Of a stretch of DNA of 64,000 nt, positions 19,372 through 31,570 are shown piece by piece (the first letter of the stretch is position 1; each line of letters starts with the position of its first letter). The notes under the pieces were generated by a model, which searched no databases, was not told the origin of the DNA, and saw only the letters and a program-made list of their open reading frames with translations. Where the stretch lies: positions 2,562,479 through 2,626,478 of the forward strand of contig NW_022985439.1 in NCBI RefSeq assembly GCF_010093595.1, read 5' to 3'. The DNA is from Mytilinidion resinicola. Its lineage: Eukaryota > Ascomycota > Dothideomycetes > Mytilinidiales > Mytilinidiaceae. A program made the translations under genes and the position numbers.

Positions 19372-22300
19372 ATGACAATTGGGTCGCGACAGCGCTCTTC
19401 GTCCAATCGATCAAACACTTCTGACAGAGCGGACCGACGTGGTCCTCCGACTCCTCTTTCTGCGATCCGTACTCAGCTTGCAGTACCAACAGACCTGGTC
19501 CTCAACGACGTTCCGGGCCTGACCAACTCGTCATCCTCCCTACTCATACCGCCCAGCGCTGGGTCGCCTTATCCTTCATACTCGAACGCCCCCCCAAAAG
19601 GCTCCACGAGCCCTCGACCGCGCGCATATACCTACGCAGACTCGAACTATCTCCAGCGCCAACAAAATTATCGCCCAGAGTCTTTATCAATGATGCATCC
19701 ACATAATATTCCCCCTCCTCCCCCTCAGCAAATCTCCACGCCAACCGCGTATGGAATGCCCTTACCTCCACCTCCTCCGAGGCCCCAAGTACAGCATGGC
19801 ATGCCCATACCTCCTCCACCTCCCCAAACACAGAACTACGGCTGGGGCGCTCCTCGACAACAGTATCCAACTCCGACAAACACTGGTCATGTAGCATATA
19901 ATCCAAATGCGTATCAGTCCTACCAGCAATTACCTCCTCCGCCGGACCAGCCGCTGACGTCCGCGACGTATATTCCCTTTGGCGAGTCGTTTGGGCCCGG
20001 AGTAGGAATTCCCCCTTTACACACTCCATCCAGGTATCAGGACCCTGCGTACTACAACCCCAACGATCCGGCCACATATTCTGCAACTACAGAACACTCA
20101 AGTACGGGGTTTCCTACACCCGCCGAGACTACTCAATATGGACAGAATCAAGGATATGGCCCTCCACCGACACCGAGTACGCGCACACATCTGAATATCC
20201 CTACTCGAGAAGCTCAGGAGTACCAAGTTCCTGGACCTCCCACTGCTACTCTGCAGAACCCGCAACCCCATGGCAGTATTTACGAACACGCGCAGTCAGC
20301 CGGGCCCACACCAATATCTCCCCGTGATGCAAGCATACAATGGCCTCCGGACCGCGTCCAAATATGGCTTTCGAGTAACGGATTTTCCAAGGATTGGCAG
20401 GATACCTTCAAGACTCTCAACATGTATGGCGCAAACTTCCTCGAGATTGGGAGAGGTCATGGTAGCAAGGGAAATGTTGCTGTGATGCATAAGGTCATAT
20501 TTCCGGAGTTGGCAAAACAATGCACTGCTAGTGGTACTGGATGGGATCAAAGTCGGGAACGAGACGAAGGAAGAAGGCTTCGGCGATTGGTTCGGGCTAT
20601 TGTGGAAACTGGGAGCTCAGCTAATGCTCGATTACCTACCCGACGTGGTTCTATGACCCTCGCAAGTGCGGGAACTGAAGGAACTCTGGAGAATTCGCCA
20701 TATCTTGGCGGTCGTATGGATTTTGGATCCACCCCTACGACTGCTGGCGGAGGCGAAGACAGCCCTGGTAAACAAATGCCACTGTCTTATGGTATGAACT
20801 CTCCTGCAGTTGCTCCAAGGCGGATATCCACTCAACGAAATTTCACCGTTCCGGTTCCTACTCTCGGACAACCTCCCGACTATAGCGAAGTACATAATCG
20901 AAGTGCGTATTCCAAGGACGTGCTACGCAATTTGGATGGAAATAATTCCCGAAAGCATAGCCCCAATACTTCTGGAGAATTTGGAAATTACCGAGAAGCT
21001 ATGAGGGGCCCTAGCCCACAACAAAGTCCTGGACTTCCTTCCGCTCGTCTGGCCAGTAATCCAAATGGCTTGGCTACGTCACTGAGCACAAATGCTCCTC
21101 GGTATTACAGTCACCATAGAGCCAATAGCTCTGAGTCAAATCTCTCAAACATTGCAACAGCCGGCTCAACCATCGGTTCAGGTCCACCTTCTGGAAGATC
21201 AATCGACACCCGTATGGAGACAAGAATGGAGAGTCGAACCGAGAGCAGAAACGAGGCTCGTAGAAACGGAGTCGATGCACCTCGGCCGGATTCAGGAAGG
21301 CACCACAGCGGAGAAGTACCTTCGAGCGCTAAGGAGCACAAGACCTTCTTACCAAAGTTTATGCGGAGGGATAAGAAGAAAGACGACATCCATGCCTCTC
21401 CCGATGAGTCAAGTGTAGATTCCCCAACCAGCCCCGTTGGCTATCGTCATCTGCCACTAAGTACACCGTATGCGAAATCGTCACTGAACGCAAGCGACGC
21501 TTCTCTCAACGAAAGACCTCCGTCTAGGCGATCGGCCGCTGATGAAGGCCACGGACGCAAACGTAGTGACCAAAGAAAGTTTGCTTTTGTAACACCCGAT
21601 GGCTGGAACTACCGACTTGTTGAGATTACCAGTGCGGAATCAGCTTCTTCTTTACGAGAGCTGATTTGCGACGGTCTTGGTCTGGCCAATGTACCCGGCG
21701 TTAGTCTGCACTTGACCATCCCTGGAAAGTCCAAACAAGAGCACGATAATGAACCAGCTTTGAATGATAAGCAGCTACTGAAAGCCACGAGCCAGTGGGG
21801 AAACCCTTATGCTGAGCTTCGAATATTTGTTACTCCACCACCATCGATGCCTCCTTCAGCCGGACTGGGAGTTTCCTTCGGTACAGGCACTTTCCCAGCA
21901 TCTCGCAAGCCAATCGACGAGGCTACGTATGCTAGATTAAATGCAGACTCACAAGTAGAGTCTCCGGTGACTCGATCAGGGGAATCAACGCTGGTACCAG
22001 ACAAGGGCTCTACACTTCGCAGTCTAGGCAAGAAAGACAAAGAAGAAATTACTCCAGAGGCCGTCACTCAGCGGCCGAACAAGAGTGACCGGAATTGGGA
22101 GACATCTGACGATCTGTCTGAGTCTGAGCGAAGGGAAATGCTGGAAGCTGCTGCTGAGGAACATCGCCGTGAGACAAGGCGCAAACAGGAGGCATACCAA
22201 AAGCAAGTGCATCAAAGACAACAGCTCAATAAACACTCTCCCGATGCCAACGGCAATTACGGAATCAAGAGAGACGGTGTTATTGACTTTGACGATCGTC

Positions 22301-24942
22301 GCGATTCGCCGTACGAAGACAAGCAGAAGCCATTCGAAGAACACCGAAAAAGCAAGCCTCTTGTGCCGCTACGCGAACCGCCTCCAAAACCACCAGTGGA
22401 TAGCAGCACCTTGATAAAGGCAAATTCCTTGACAAAGAATAAACGCGACCGACAATCCTGGCCTGACTCAGACGAGGCGTCGGCAAAGCGAAGGTCGGGA
22501 GAGCGGCCATCTGGAGAAAGAGAGCGAACTTCGACGGAAGGAGAGCACGCGCGACGAAAGGCCATACCTCAAGGACCTTCCGGATTGTCCAGTATCGCGC
22601 AAGCTATCGTCGGGGCCGGGAAGATGGGTGGATATATTGGTGCAGCAAATGCCGCCTCTCCGCCGAAACAACCTCCAGCGCCTCTCGCCCGAGATTTCGC
22701 GGCGGAAAACACTCGACCTTCTACCAGAGTGCTGCAACAGAACGGATTTGGCTCAGCAGAAACAGGAAGATACAGTCCAGGTGGGTCTCCTCGCAGTCCA
22801 GGTTCATTTACCATGAGCAAAGGCAACGTTCCATTCAAAATACCTGACTATGAGGAAGATGTGCCTGGAGACCTTGTTCTTCCAAGGCCGAACCTTACTA
22901 TCCAAACGCCTGCAAATCCGGCCATCAGCAAGCTGCGCGAGGAGAACATTCCGCGACAGAAGACGCCAGACATCAGCCCATCCACCCGAAATGCGCCACC
23001 GTCACAGCTTTCTCGCGAGCCTTCAAGGGCTTCAGTATGGGGCCCAACGGTGGACTTCACGGAGTCCCATGTTGCTTTTAACAAGTCACCAATGCTTGCG
23101 CCAGCCGACTCCGAAGATGATGATTCTGACGAGGGTCTATTTGCCAAACCGCTAGCTAAGGTGGAAGATAGCCCACCACCCAAGGGCAAGGCTCCTATGA
23201 TTGAGGGCAGCCCTAGGGGTCAGAGGCCGTCGTTGACCTTGAAGACGTCGCGATCAAAGGTTGCTTTCGAATCGCCAGAAAAATCTGCCGTTGAACAAAG
23301 CGCTGCAACAGAAGCGAACGAGAGCGACGCCAAAGCCTCGCAACGCAGCAACAGCAACAGCATCCCTGAATCAGCGGCATCTGCTACCTGGTCAGCGGAA
23401 TCACCAGACGAGAATAACAAGTTCGGTCGTCGCGAGTCTTTTGCTAGCGATGTCTGGGCCAATCGTCCACCTCCTGAAGCACTTGCAGAGCATCTCGACG
23501 AGTTCTTCCCCAACATCAACCTCGACCAGCCGATGCTAGAGGAAGGTGGCTCACCTCCGAGCTCTCCGGGCACTGGTCCTTCTAGCAGCGACTTCTCTAA
23601 CAGACCAAGCCGTTCCGTCACGCCAATGTCTTCATTTGACGAAGGCGACACAATGGGCCCAAGCAATCCGATCGGCCTGAAGCGTGGCGAAGTTGGCCTC
23701 CAGTCCATCGCTCAACGCAATCTGCGCAAATCAGGCGGCCTCGACCGCCACAAGTCTATCCGTGAAGTCGTCAAATCCCAATACCAGCCTCTGGAAAAAC
23801 GATCCATCCCCGGTCCAGCCCGTGTCAGCACCCTCCGAGGCGGCGGCGACATCATTCGCCGTAAGAGCACGAAGATGTTCCACGCCAAAATCGAGCAAGT
23901 CAAACCGCCTCGTGGCTCGCGTCTCATTCAGCTCGATCCGATCCCACAAGACCACCTCCCCGTTCCCCAGCGCCAGCCCACGTTCAAATGGATGAAGGGT
24001 CAACTCATTGGCAAAGGCACTTTCGGCCGCGTCTACCTTGGTATGAACATCACAACTGGTGAGCTCATCGCCGTCAAGCAAGTCGAAGTCAACCCCAAAA
24101 TCGCCGGGCAAGACAAAGTGAAAATGAAAGAGCTCGTCAAATCCCTCGACCTGGAAATCGACACCATGCAGCATCTCGACCACCCCAACATTGTGCAGTA
24201 CCTCGGTTGTGAGCGCAAGGAGTACTCCATCTCCATCTTCCTCGAGTACATCCCCGGTGGTAGTGTCGGGAGTTGCTTGCGCAAACACGGCAAGTTCGAG
24301 GAGAGCGTTGTTAGCAGCCTGACCCGCCAGACACTCTGCGGGCTTAGCTACCTCCATCGCGAAGGTATCTTGCATCGTGATCTCAAAGCTGATAACATCC
24401 TCCTGGATCTCGACGGCACGTGCAAGATCTCTGATTTCGGTATCTCTAAGAAGACGGATAATATCTACGGCAACGACATCACGAACAGCATGCAAGGCTC
24501 CGTCTTCTGGATGGCGCCCGAGGTCATCCGCTCCCAAGGCCAAGGTTACTCAGCCAAAGTCGACATCTGGTCACTGGGTTGCGTGGTACTGGAGATGTTT
24601 GCGGGACGTAGGCCGTGGAGCAAAGAGGAGGCTATCGGTGCGATCTATAAGCTGGGGAGCTTGAACCAGGCGCCCCCGATTCCAGATGACGTGTCTGGGC
24701 AAATTACACCGCAGGCGCTCAGTTTCATGTATGACTGCTTTACGATGTAAGTACCTCCTGAACACAGTCACAACGGCTGGCGCAAAGGGGACGAGTGCTA
24801 ATATGCAAACAGTGATCCCATCGATCGTCCGACTGCAGAGACGCTTCTCAGGGCGCCCTTCTGCTTCTCGGATCCGCATTACAACTTCCTAGATACGGAA
24901 TTGTTCGCGAAGATTCAGCCGTCGATGGCCCCCAGACCCTGA
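19372..24942 (+). CDS. BCK1: MAP kinase kinase kinase, BCK1 type (cell-wall integrity)
   Basis: A two-exon gene of 1,834 residues: 19372-24746 and 24813-24942. The 66-nt intron (GTAAGT, GTGCTAAT, AACAG) restores MYDCFTIDPIDRPTAETLL, the normal kinase C-terminus, ending in YNFLDTELFAKI. The N-terminus is Ser/Pro-rich with polyproline runs. A SAM-like segment starts WPPDRVQIWLSSNGF (about res. 323-390), and an RA/ubiquitin-like segment starts RKFAFVTPDGWNYRLVEIT (about 733-820). The kinase domain starts at about 1538: IGKGTFGRVYLG, VKQV lysine, HRDLKADN, DFGISKK, WMAPEV. The domain order and the tail match fungal Bck1. Family knowledge: it relays Pkc1 signals to Mkk1/2 and the Slt2/MpkA kinase, controlling cell-wall repair, conidiation and virulence. 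A long Pro/Ser/Glu-rich linker (820-1500) is likely regulatory. Confidence 0.92.
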
Positions 24943-27165
24943 AAGCAGATTGGTATTATTTAGCCTCTCGCTTAGGTTAACCAAGGACATGACCGATAAG
25001 AGATGGAGGCCGCGAGTATTGAGACGGAATGACGGGCCAAGAGACTGCATCATGCAAGCTCTTGTACCGACGGTACGCCGCATACGTATGGAGCTGCGGT
25101 GTGGTGTAGAGTGGAGTGGAGTGTTGATACCCGAACTATTGTCTTCTATTCTTGGTGTTTGATCTTCGATCTGCGCTGTCTTCTTCGCGATGATGTCTTT
25201 TGGTTTTACGGCCTGATCATGTCTTCGGTAACTTGATTCATCGGTGACTTTCTTCGGCGTCTGCGCGTTGTACTACCTTGGATTGGCTGCCTGGCAAGCG
25301 TTGGCGTTTCTGCGTCTGGCGGGGTTTCATGGGTTTCGGGAGGGGAAGCGGGAGGGCACAGGAAGTCGGGTGGGTTGGTGTGTATACATGGATCTAGGGA
25401 TAGTAGGTAGCTAAGCATATCGTGCATCTGCAGCCGTGGCGTTCGGCGGTGACTGGTGATGTTGGGGAAAGCTGTGCTGGATAGGCGAGAGGAAGCGGGC
25501 TGGACTGCGGGTGGGAGATTTTGCTGGGATGAGGGTTCTGATTCTTGTGGTACTATGTTGTGGTACTATGTACGCTAATTTAGGTTTACAGGTCTGGTGG
25601 TTGCTGCGGCTCGCCGGCTGAGTCTTGATTGAGCTGTCACATTCGGCGCAGTGGGGCTTGGCTTGGCTGGGTTTCGAGACAGTTGATGGCATGGCTGGCG
25701 TGGATTTTCGTATACGCTCAAGCTGGTGAGTTGGCCTTTTTTCCGCCTTGGCTACCCATTGGCTAATCTTTCATGACTCAATTGGGTTGGCGTTATGAGC
25801 GCAGAGGAAGAGTGAGGCGTAGAGTGACACAAGACGCCTTGTTAGAATCTCAGCGCGTCAAAAGCAACATCGCGCAAGCGGGGAAGTGGAGCTGACGGGA
25901 GCCTGCCTTATCACGAGAATCCTCAAACACTCCAGCTCTCTACCAACTGCCATAATCAGAACCGCCTGCATTACAATCTTCCGTTCAAGGGCAACAAGCT
26001 CCCCTCCTGGCACTGGCGAAGAAATCCAGATATAATTAGCAATGGTCACATAACACGGCGGGATACATGTTGGATCCCTGGACCTTACCCTATCTGTTGT
26101 CGGTGGTACAACATCGGCAGGAAGCCTCTATGCAGTCGCCAGCGGTTGTAGAGATGATGTCTAGCCAATGTCCTCTTCGAGATCATCAGTTGCAGCCCGA
26201 ACCGCCAGTCGAGATTCCGAGATCTCGATGGTCTATCCCCCGATAAGTCAGCCTCTTGAGCTTCTATCGGACTGCAGTAGGTCCTGAGGACAGCGAACCG
26301 ACCTGCTCCACGAAGCTCTGAAAATGCCGCGTTGGTGCGGCCTTGCACTACTGGCAGGTGCCTGTCGTGAGTGGGCCTTGGGTACTGTCTCCGCACTTCA
26401 GCATCGGCAGATAGGCTCAGACGCGCAGCACAAAGTTGGACCTGTCGTCAGTGCTCTGGGGTGGGCCGTCCCTTCGTGTACTGAAGAAGGGTGCACATGT
26501 TCTTCTCTTTGGCCTTCGGGGGCTACTTTTCGACCCCTCGAGGGCTGTCGGACTTGTGTCAGTTTATGGGTACGTTTCTTGCTTTCTTCTCTTCTTTTTC
26601 TTTCTTATCTCCCTTGATCGCTTTCTATCTCCATCGATGATCCCGTGGTCTTCGTCCAGCATATTTCTCTCCTTGGCTTCCGCATTGCTGTTGTTGTGTC
26701 CTTATTCTTCTCTTATACCGCTCTATTATCTGCTGTGGTGTGTCGCCTTCTTAAAGTACTCTGCATTCCCACTGTTCTCGTTGATCTCTCTTTGCTTGTC
26801 GCATTTCTACGCACACGGTGCCGATGACTTCCCCCGCGTTGCCCGATCCGAAAAGTTTTGTACTGCCCTCCATCTCAGTTCCCCATGCAATCACAGCGCG
26901 TTTGTTTCGCACCACCCTGAGCTTTCCATTTGCTGTTCATCCCGGGCAGTCTCCCTTTATCGACCTTGTCAGTCCAGACACAACTGCTAATCTTCCTCTA
27001 GCGTGATATTTATATCCGCCTGTCAACCTCTCTGGTATTGTCGACACACCGCGGGGGCTGCCTTTTTTAAGCCCGGTAGCGGCAGGGATACCCAGAAGAG
27101 GGTTTTTCTGCTAAGACGTCGTTTGTCCGTTCGTCTCGTTTTCTGCCGGGTTAGTTACCTTCCTT
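24943..27165. other. Gene-poor region downstream of BCK1
   Basis: 2.2 kb with no gene I can support. It contains the BCK1 3' region, a short direct repeat (TGTGGTACTATGT twice, about 25547-25574), and a long pyrimidine-rich run with many TTCTT/CTTTC words (about 26575-26800). A 62-codon frame beginning ATGACTTCCCCCGCG at about 26824 follows the pyrimidine run like a fungal leader, but its product has no recognisable family. Confidence 0.5.
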
Positions 27166-27228
27166 TTGCATGTCATTCGCCTCCAGTCTTTCGATTGCAA
27201 TGTTCTTTCGCCAATATCCGGATTTGCG

Positions 27229-27800
27229 GAACATGATGGCGAGGCCAAGTCTCCAAAACTTGTCGCTACCCGCCACGATCCGCAAAAATGGTTGATAGGG
27301 CTCATCGTACCGGGCTGTGCGGACGCCAAAGTCGACGTCGACGGAGATGAAAATGGGAATGGTAATGCCTGCAACGGCAACAGTGAGGATGAGATCGCCG
27401 GCGGGGCTGAGAATGCGGTTGAAATGGACAATGAGGAAGACATACCCGTTTCTCCAGCACCACCCATCAACTCGAGCGTATCGAACTCGTTGCATCCGAA
27501 AGCGACATTACGAGTCTACGCAAGGCGCCACGGACAACGAAGGATTTCGCGTCGTCTAAGGGAAGTTGCCTGCCAGCCATACTCTGGCCGAGCACAAATT
27601 CCTGTTTCCAGGGATCCCAGATACGACCAACTTGACCTTGAGACAAATGAGCTATGGCCGCTCTTGAAAGTCTTCATTGACGTCCGTGTTCGAGCCGCAA
27701 GAGCATTATTGAGTACCTCGTTAAGTGGGGAGGCTGGTAAGAAGAATCAGTGGGTCTTCGCCGACTTCTCGGGTCTGTCCCTACCGACAAGCCCATCGCT
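27229..27800 (+). pseudogene. Decayed chromodomain-containing gene or retroelement fragment
   Basis: An acidic linker (DVDGDENGNGNACNGNSED, then AENAVEMDNEEDIPVSP) leads to LWPLLKVFIDVRVR. In a shifted frame the next residues are RKSIIEYLVKWGGW, followed at once by a TAA (about 27768) and EES. Together these read as a chromodomain (DVRV...YLVKW.GW..EES) with one frameshift at about 27692 and one stop. Chromodomains occur in heterochromatin proteins and at the end of Ty3/gypsy chromovirus integrases; too little survives to choose. The surrounding 2 kb shows no intact frame. The minus strand at 27151-27495 is also open and has C-rich third positions, so that reading is a competing hypothesis. 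Confidence 0.4.
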
Positions 27801-28885
27801 TACAACTGGGTTGCGCCAGGACCGTCGCCTACACCTTTATCTGCGAAGCCCTTGACTCGCACTTGTCAATCGACGGTATCGCTTTACCATCCGGCAGCCA
27901 GAGTTCGAGAAATGCCCGAACGGAGCCTGTCGAGACGGCTGCAGCGTTATAGACCGCCGACTGCAAAGCGGACGCAACACCTTCCTGGCCCGACCGAGCA
28001 ACGAAAGCCACACTGTGTCATTGAAGATATCATTCCTCCCACCAAAGATCATCCCTTCCGCGACACAATTACAAACACACTTAATCTTCGCAACACGGCT
28101 TCCATCGTGCTAAAGTACCATTTTTGCTGGGAGGACGCTGATATCGACGTCTTGACTGAGATGATAACATTGCAAATCGTCCAGCAAAAGCACGCAAGAG
28201 TGTTATAAGAGTCTTCCTCCCACGACAGTTGTTGTATTCCCGGCGTTACTTATCACATTGCGTATCGACCATGGACAGAACATCAGCCAAGGTAGATTGG
28301 CGGATCATGTTGCCTACAGCTAATCATACACAACTCGCCATCCCGTCGCTTGTAGGTGTAAACGCCTGGCAAGTGTCGGCAATGCCAATCATCCAAGACA
28401 GCTCGCTCTCGACAGAGGCTTGGGCCTTTCTTAAGAAGGCTATACGCCGCCAACTGTCGCGGATGCGGATGTCTACACGAGCTGATAGATTTGACATCAG
28501 ATAGTGTGTGCCTCGTCCAACCGCCATTCCCTTCTCTATTGTTGGCCGCTTGCTAATAGCTTTAGCAGAGCCTCACCGCCCCGACCTGTCTCTCTAGGTA
28601 CAAGCTGTAGTAGATAATTGATCCGACTGGCTTAGACCCCGGTCCAGTTCCCGGCCCTGCTTTCTCGCCACTTACTCGTAAACTTTATTCTTCAACAGTA
28701 CTAACCGTATGTGGTAGCTCGGCTTGAGAGAGGGGGACACTATCGAGGCCATCCCCAAGGTGTAGTAGGGCGGCTGATGAGGACCTACTGCAGACCTTAT
28801 TGCTGCCGTATGACCCTAGCCACTCGCTGGGAACTCCTAAGTCCTGCCTCCGACGAAAGGCTCCATTCGACTTGTGCAATTGGCG
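27801..28885. other. Degenerate region, no intact gene seen
   Basis: About 1.1 kb of short broken frames following the chromodomain debris. Fragments such as IEDIIPPTKDHPF and LNLRNTASIVLKYHFCWEDAD (about 28020-28150) could be ancient coding sequence, but I cannot assign them. Confidence 0.35.
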
Positions 28886-29166
28886 CGAAGACCGAGGGAA
28901 CTGCAACTATGTACACTGCCCAAGTCTTGCTCCCTGAGGCCGACTACAACCCTTCGGATTACATATTTGTTCCCATCAAGTCCCTCTTCATTAAATCGCC
29001 CAATCGTGACAAGTTCACGGCAAAAAATCTGGATCCTTCCCTGGCTCTGACCCAGGTCTTCGAGCAGATCGTCTTGAAGATAGCAGCGGGGAGGGTCCAG
29101 GATTGCAAGTTCGTGAAAGAGTACGAGCGAAAGGACGACGTGCTCAAAGTGGGCTGTATCCCATAG
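28886..29166 (+). CDS. Possible hypothetical protein, about 93 residues
   Basis: An open frame from an ATG at about 28910 (MYTAQVLLPEADYNPSDY, later LALTQVFEQIVLKIAAGR) to a TAG at 29164-29166. Composition is protein-like with balanced charge and a plausible helix at the C-terminal side. It sits in a decayed region next to an inverted repeat, so it may be a fragment. No family recognised. Confidence 0.25.
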
Positions 29167-29348
29167 GATGTGCTAGAAATCTGCTTTACCTGGCCAGCGT
29201 CGACCCTCTGCGAGTCCATGACGCTTGAGCCAATATGGGTGGTCTTCCCCGTTGGCCTATTCTCGTCTCTGGAAGAAGAGGAAACGTAAAGTAACCGCAT
29301 TCCTGTTGGGAATCTATGCCCAGAGCTTGTTTAACGTGAGGAAGACGA

Positions 29349-29543
29349 CGAACCCGCACAAGAGTGGCTTGACTCACGCATACAAGACAACGACGTGCAA
29401 TACAAGGTAACGACGTGCAATACAAGGTATGCTATAGTAGCTATGCAAACCCTACCACTATTGGCAACCATCGATCAACGTTCGGGGGTGCCTGCATGTT
29501 GTTGTCTTGTATGCGTGAGTCAAGCCACTTTTGTGCGAGTTCG
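29349..29543. mobile_element. 51-bp inverted repeat, MITE-like hairpin element
   Basis: The left arm (29349-29399) and right arm (29493-29543) are reverse complements at 47 of 51 positions. The core shared by both is GTGGCTTGACTCACGCATAC. All four differences are transitions, and in each case the right arm carries the A/T state, as repeat-induced point mutation would leave. A 93-bp loop separates the arms. The total of 195 bp is close to the two other hairpin elements in the window, but the sequence differs. No target-site duplication could be defined. Confidence 0.6.
29390..29429. repeat. Tandem duplication of 20 bp
   Basis: Two identical adjacent copies of ACGACGTGCAATACAAGGTA (29390-29409 and 29410-29429) start inside the left arm of the inverted repeat and run into its loop. 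This looks like a slippage or insertion footprint. Confidence 0.85.
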
Positions 29544-29972
29544 TAAAGTGTTCGACTTCCACAAAGCGACTTGCGTGGGATATACCCGCCGTTGGTTCGT
29601 CTCCCTACAGCCCTCTTTGGAGGCCGCTAACCTGTCAATGTAGGAATATTTGGCTTGCCGGCTACTCGACGGCGGGGAGCTCATCGAGAGCTCCTCTCGT
29701 ACTGCATTGCGCTGTCCATATCTCCGCCGCAAAGAGGCTACCGGAGGCGAGGACGTTTTCTCATACTTACCCTCAACAGATTCCCGACCTGAAGCCGCGG
29801 CTAGTCGACCTAGATCACGAAGACAACAACAAGGACGGTCACAGGGTCACGATGAAGACAACAGGAATAAGATAGGTCATACCTCTACCGCTAAGCATCA
29901 TCACAAGAAAGCCGCTCAAAGCTAATTACTAGGCCCAGCCTCGCTCATGACTTGTTCCATTTTTGCAACAAT

Positions 29973-30170
29973 CTACCAAAATTTCCACCATTGCCGCTTC
30001 AAGTCCCGCATGCCCTCTATGTCGCAATCTGGGCATTTGTTCTCTGAAGGTACATTTTTGTCGATTGGTTGTTGGCAACCCTTCCCTACGGTTACCGCTT
30101 TCCAGCATCTCTCGGTTCCAGCCTCTGTGTTATGGCCGCACACATGGTCGTTGACTATTTTCTCGCACAT
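29973..30170 (-). CDS. Small Cys-rich putative zinc-binding protein
   Basis: A 65-residue single-exon protein. I start it at the ATG at 30170 because MCEKIVNDHVCGH begins a spaced ligand pattern, while the in-frame extension upstream has no such content. Ligand candidates are C2, C11, H13, C22, C32 and CPDC (46-49); the tail is Trp-rich and basic (DLKRQWWKFW). Spacing matches the proteins at 5620-6015 and 37268-37483. No signal peptide is seen, so it is probably intracellular. Function unknown; a zinc ribbon or treble clef is the likeliest fold by inference. Confidence 0.55.
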   Translation of the reverse strand: MCEKIVNDHVCGHNTEAGTERCWKAVTVGKGCQQPIDKNVPSENKCPDCDIEGMRDLKRQWWKFW

Positions 30171-30629
30171 CGTGGTGGTTCTTGGGACGATGTAGATGAT
30201 GTCTGCGTGGATACCGGTATGGCGTTCTTGAACGGTGACTTTGGCACTGAGAATGAGGACGAGGGGGGAGAATTTATGGTCAAGTTTGGGCTCTGCGTTG
30301 TCAATGATGGTGCAGTTTGGTGACGTTGCTAAGCACACGGTTCCAAGGGTGGAGGAAGATGCATGAGGGGTGATGGAAGAGGCACGAAGGGGAAGGTTGA
30401 AGGAGTACGTATGTCACAATCCAAGCTCGGCTCCCCAGAGCGGCAATTCCGCGAAGCATTTCTCTGCATGGAAAGGAGTTGTGATGAAGACACCTCCTAG
30501 GAAGCTATTGTAGCTATGATTCTCACCACACAGAAGAGAAGCCTCACCTTCGCAACTTCCTATTCGCTCGGGCCTAGCGCGATTGCCGTCGAAGCTCGTC
30601 CAAAATCTCTCGCCGTTGCGTGCCATCTT
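30171..30629. other. Intergenic, no gene seen
   Basis: About 460 bp between the small Cys-rich gene and the hypothetical gene at 30630. It contains upstream sequence of the former and the 3' region of the latter. No other signal found. Confidence 0.5.
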
Positions 30630-31472
30630 TCAATCTTCCGCAGCCTTCGCTTCCGCGGCAGCTCTCTGCAGCCCCTCAATGCGCTCTACCTCCATCAGCT
30701 TCCAGCTCCACTCCCCAAGCCTCTTACGAGCTTTCGCATACTCAGGCGAGTCGACCGCGCTCTCCTGCATCGCCTTCCACAGCCGAGCAACCGCCCTCTC
30801 ATACTTCGCCTTCTTCTCATCGGAAACGCATCCAAGCCCTCGGATATCCTCCGGCCTCAACAGTTGCTGGTGCTCGCCAGGAAAGCTCCGCTCCGCTACT
30901 AGCGTTTCCGGCTGAATCGTCGTCACCCTCCCGAGCATCAAAGAAATCCTGAACCCATTCACCATATTCCCATACCAGCTCTCTCCAACCCCCGACTCCT
31001 CCACATTCGCCGCAACCCACCCGTCCAACTCCGCGGGCAGTGGCCCGAGCACGAGCAGCGACTCCCACCCGGCGTCCGTCGCCGGGTGCGGCGCCAGCGC
31101 GTACGGCGTGCCGGTGCGATGGTCGCTCTTGCGGTGCCACAGGAACGCGAGGAGGCTCCGGCCGTCCGCGGTGAAGCTGTTGATCGCGATGGTGAAGACC
31201 TGCCGGTCGGCGTCTTGGGCGGGCGTGTCGAGGACGTACTGCCAGCTCGCCTGCTCGCCGGTCGCGAGGAGGCAGAGGTCGGTCGTCCATATGTAGCGGA
31301 GCGCGGAGAGGTTGAGGTGGGGCGTGCTGAGCGCGCGCACCGGTTTGGAGATGAGGGCGTAGGTGCGGGGGGCTGTGGAAGCGCTGATGCTGGAGATGGG
31401 CTGGAGCTCGAAGGCGTGGTGTGGTGTAGGGATATCGGGGTGTCGCTGGGGTGCTTGCGGTGGGTGCAACAT
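30630..31472 (-). CDS. Hypothetical protein, 280 residues
   Basis: A single open frame of 280 residues with high GC at third positions, in contrast to its surroundings, which supports it being real. The first 45 residues are Pro/His/Ser-rich and probably disordered. The middle (LRYIWTTDLCLLATGEQ, QVFTIAINSFTADGRSLLAFL, WESLLVLGPLP) alternates hydrophobic and polar residues like a beta-rich domain. The last 75 residues form a charged helix (DEKKAKYERAVARLWKAMQ, then LGEWSWKLMEVERIEGLQ). I recognise no family. Several long frames in other phases over the same bases are shadows caused by the GC bias. Confidence 0.55.
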   Translation of the reverse strand: MLHPPQAPQRHPDIPTPHHAFELQPISSISASTAPRTYALISKPVRALSTPHLNLSALRYIWTTDLCLLATGEQASWQYVLDTPAQDADRQVFTIAINSFTADGRSLLAFLWHRKSDHRTGTPYALAPHPATDAGWESLLVLGPLPAELDGWVAANVEESGVGESWYGNMVNGFRISLMLGRVTTIQPETLVAERSFPGEHQQLLRPEDIRGLGCVSDEKKAKYERAVARLWKAMQESAVDSPEYAKARKRLGEWSWKLMEVERIEGLQRAAAEAKAAED

Positions 31473-31570
31473 GATGATTGGAAGGGGTGCTGCGGTAGGA
31501 GATTGGCGTTTTGACGTTCACCCAACAGCATTTGTGGTGAATCAGTAGGGTCAGAGAGCGTCATGTGGGG

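Noticed and set aside
26436..26990. 184-codon hydrophobic frame over the pyrimidine tract
   Set aside because: Phe/Leu/Ser richness is the direct result of a T/C-rich strand, not a real membrane protein.
27151..27495. Minus-strand frame with C-rich third positions, read as a membrane protein
   Set aside because: No family recognised and it overlaps the plus-strand acidic linker leading into chromodomain text; kept only as an alternative.
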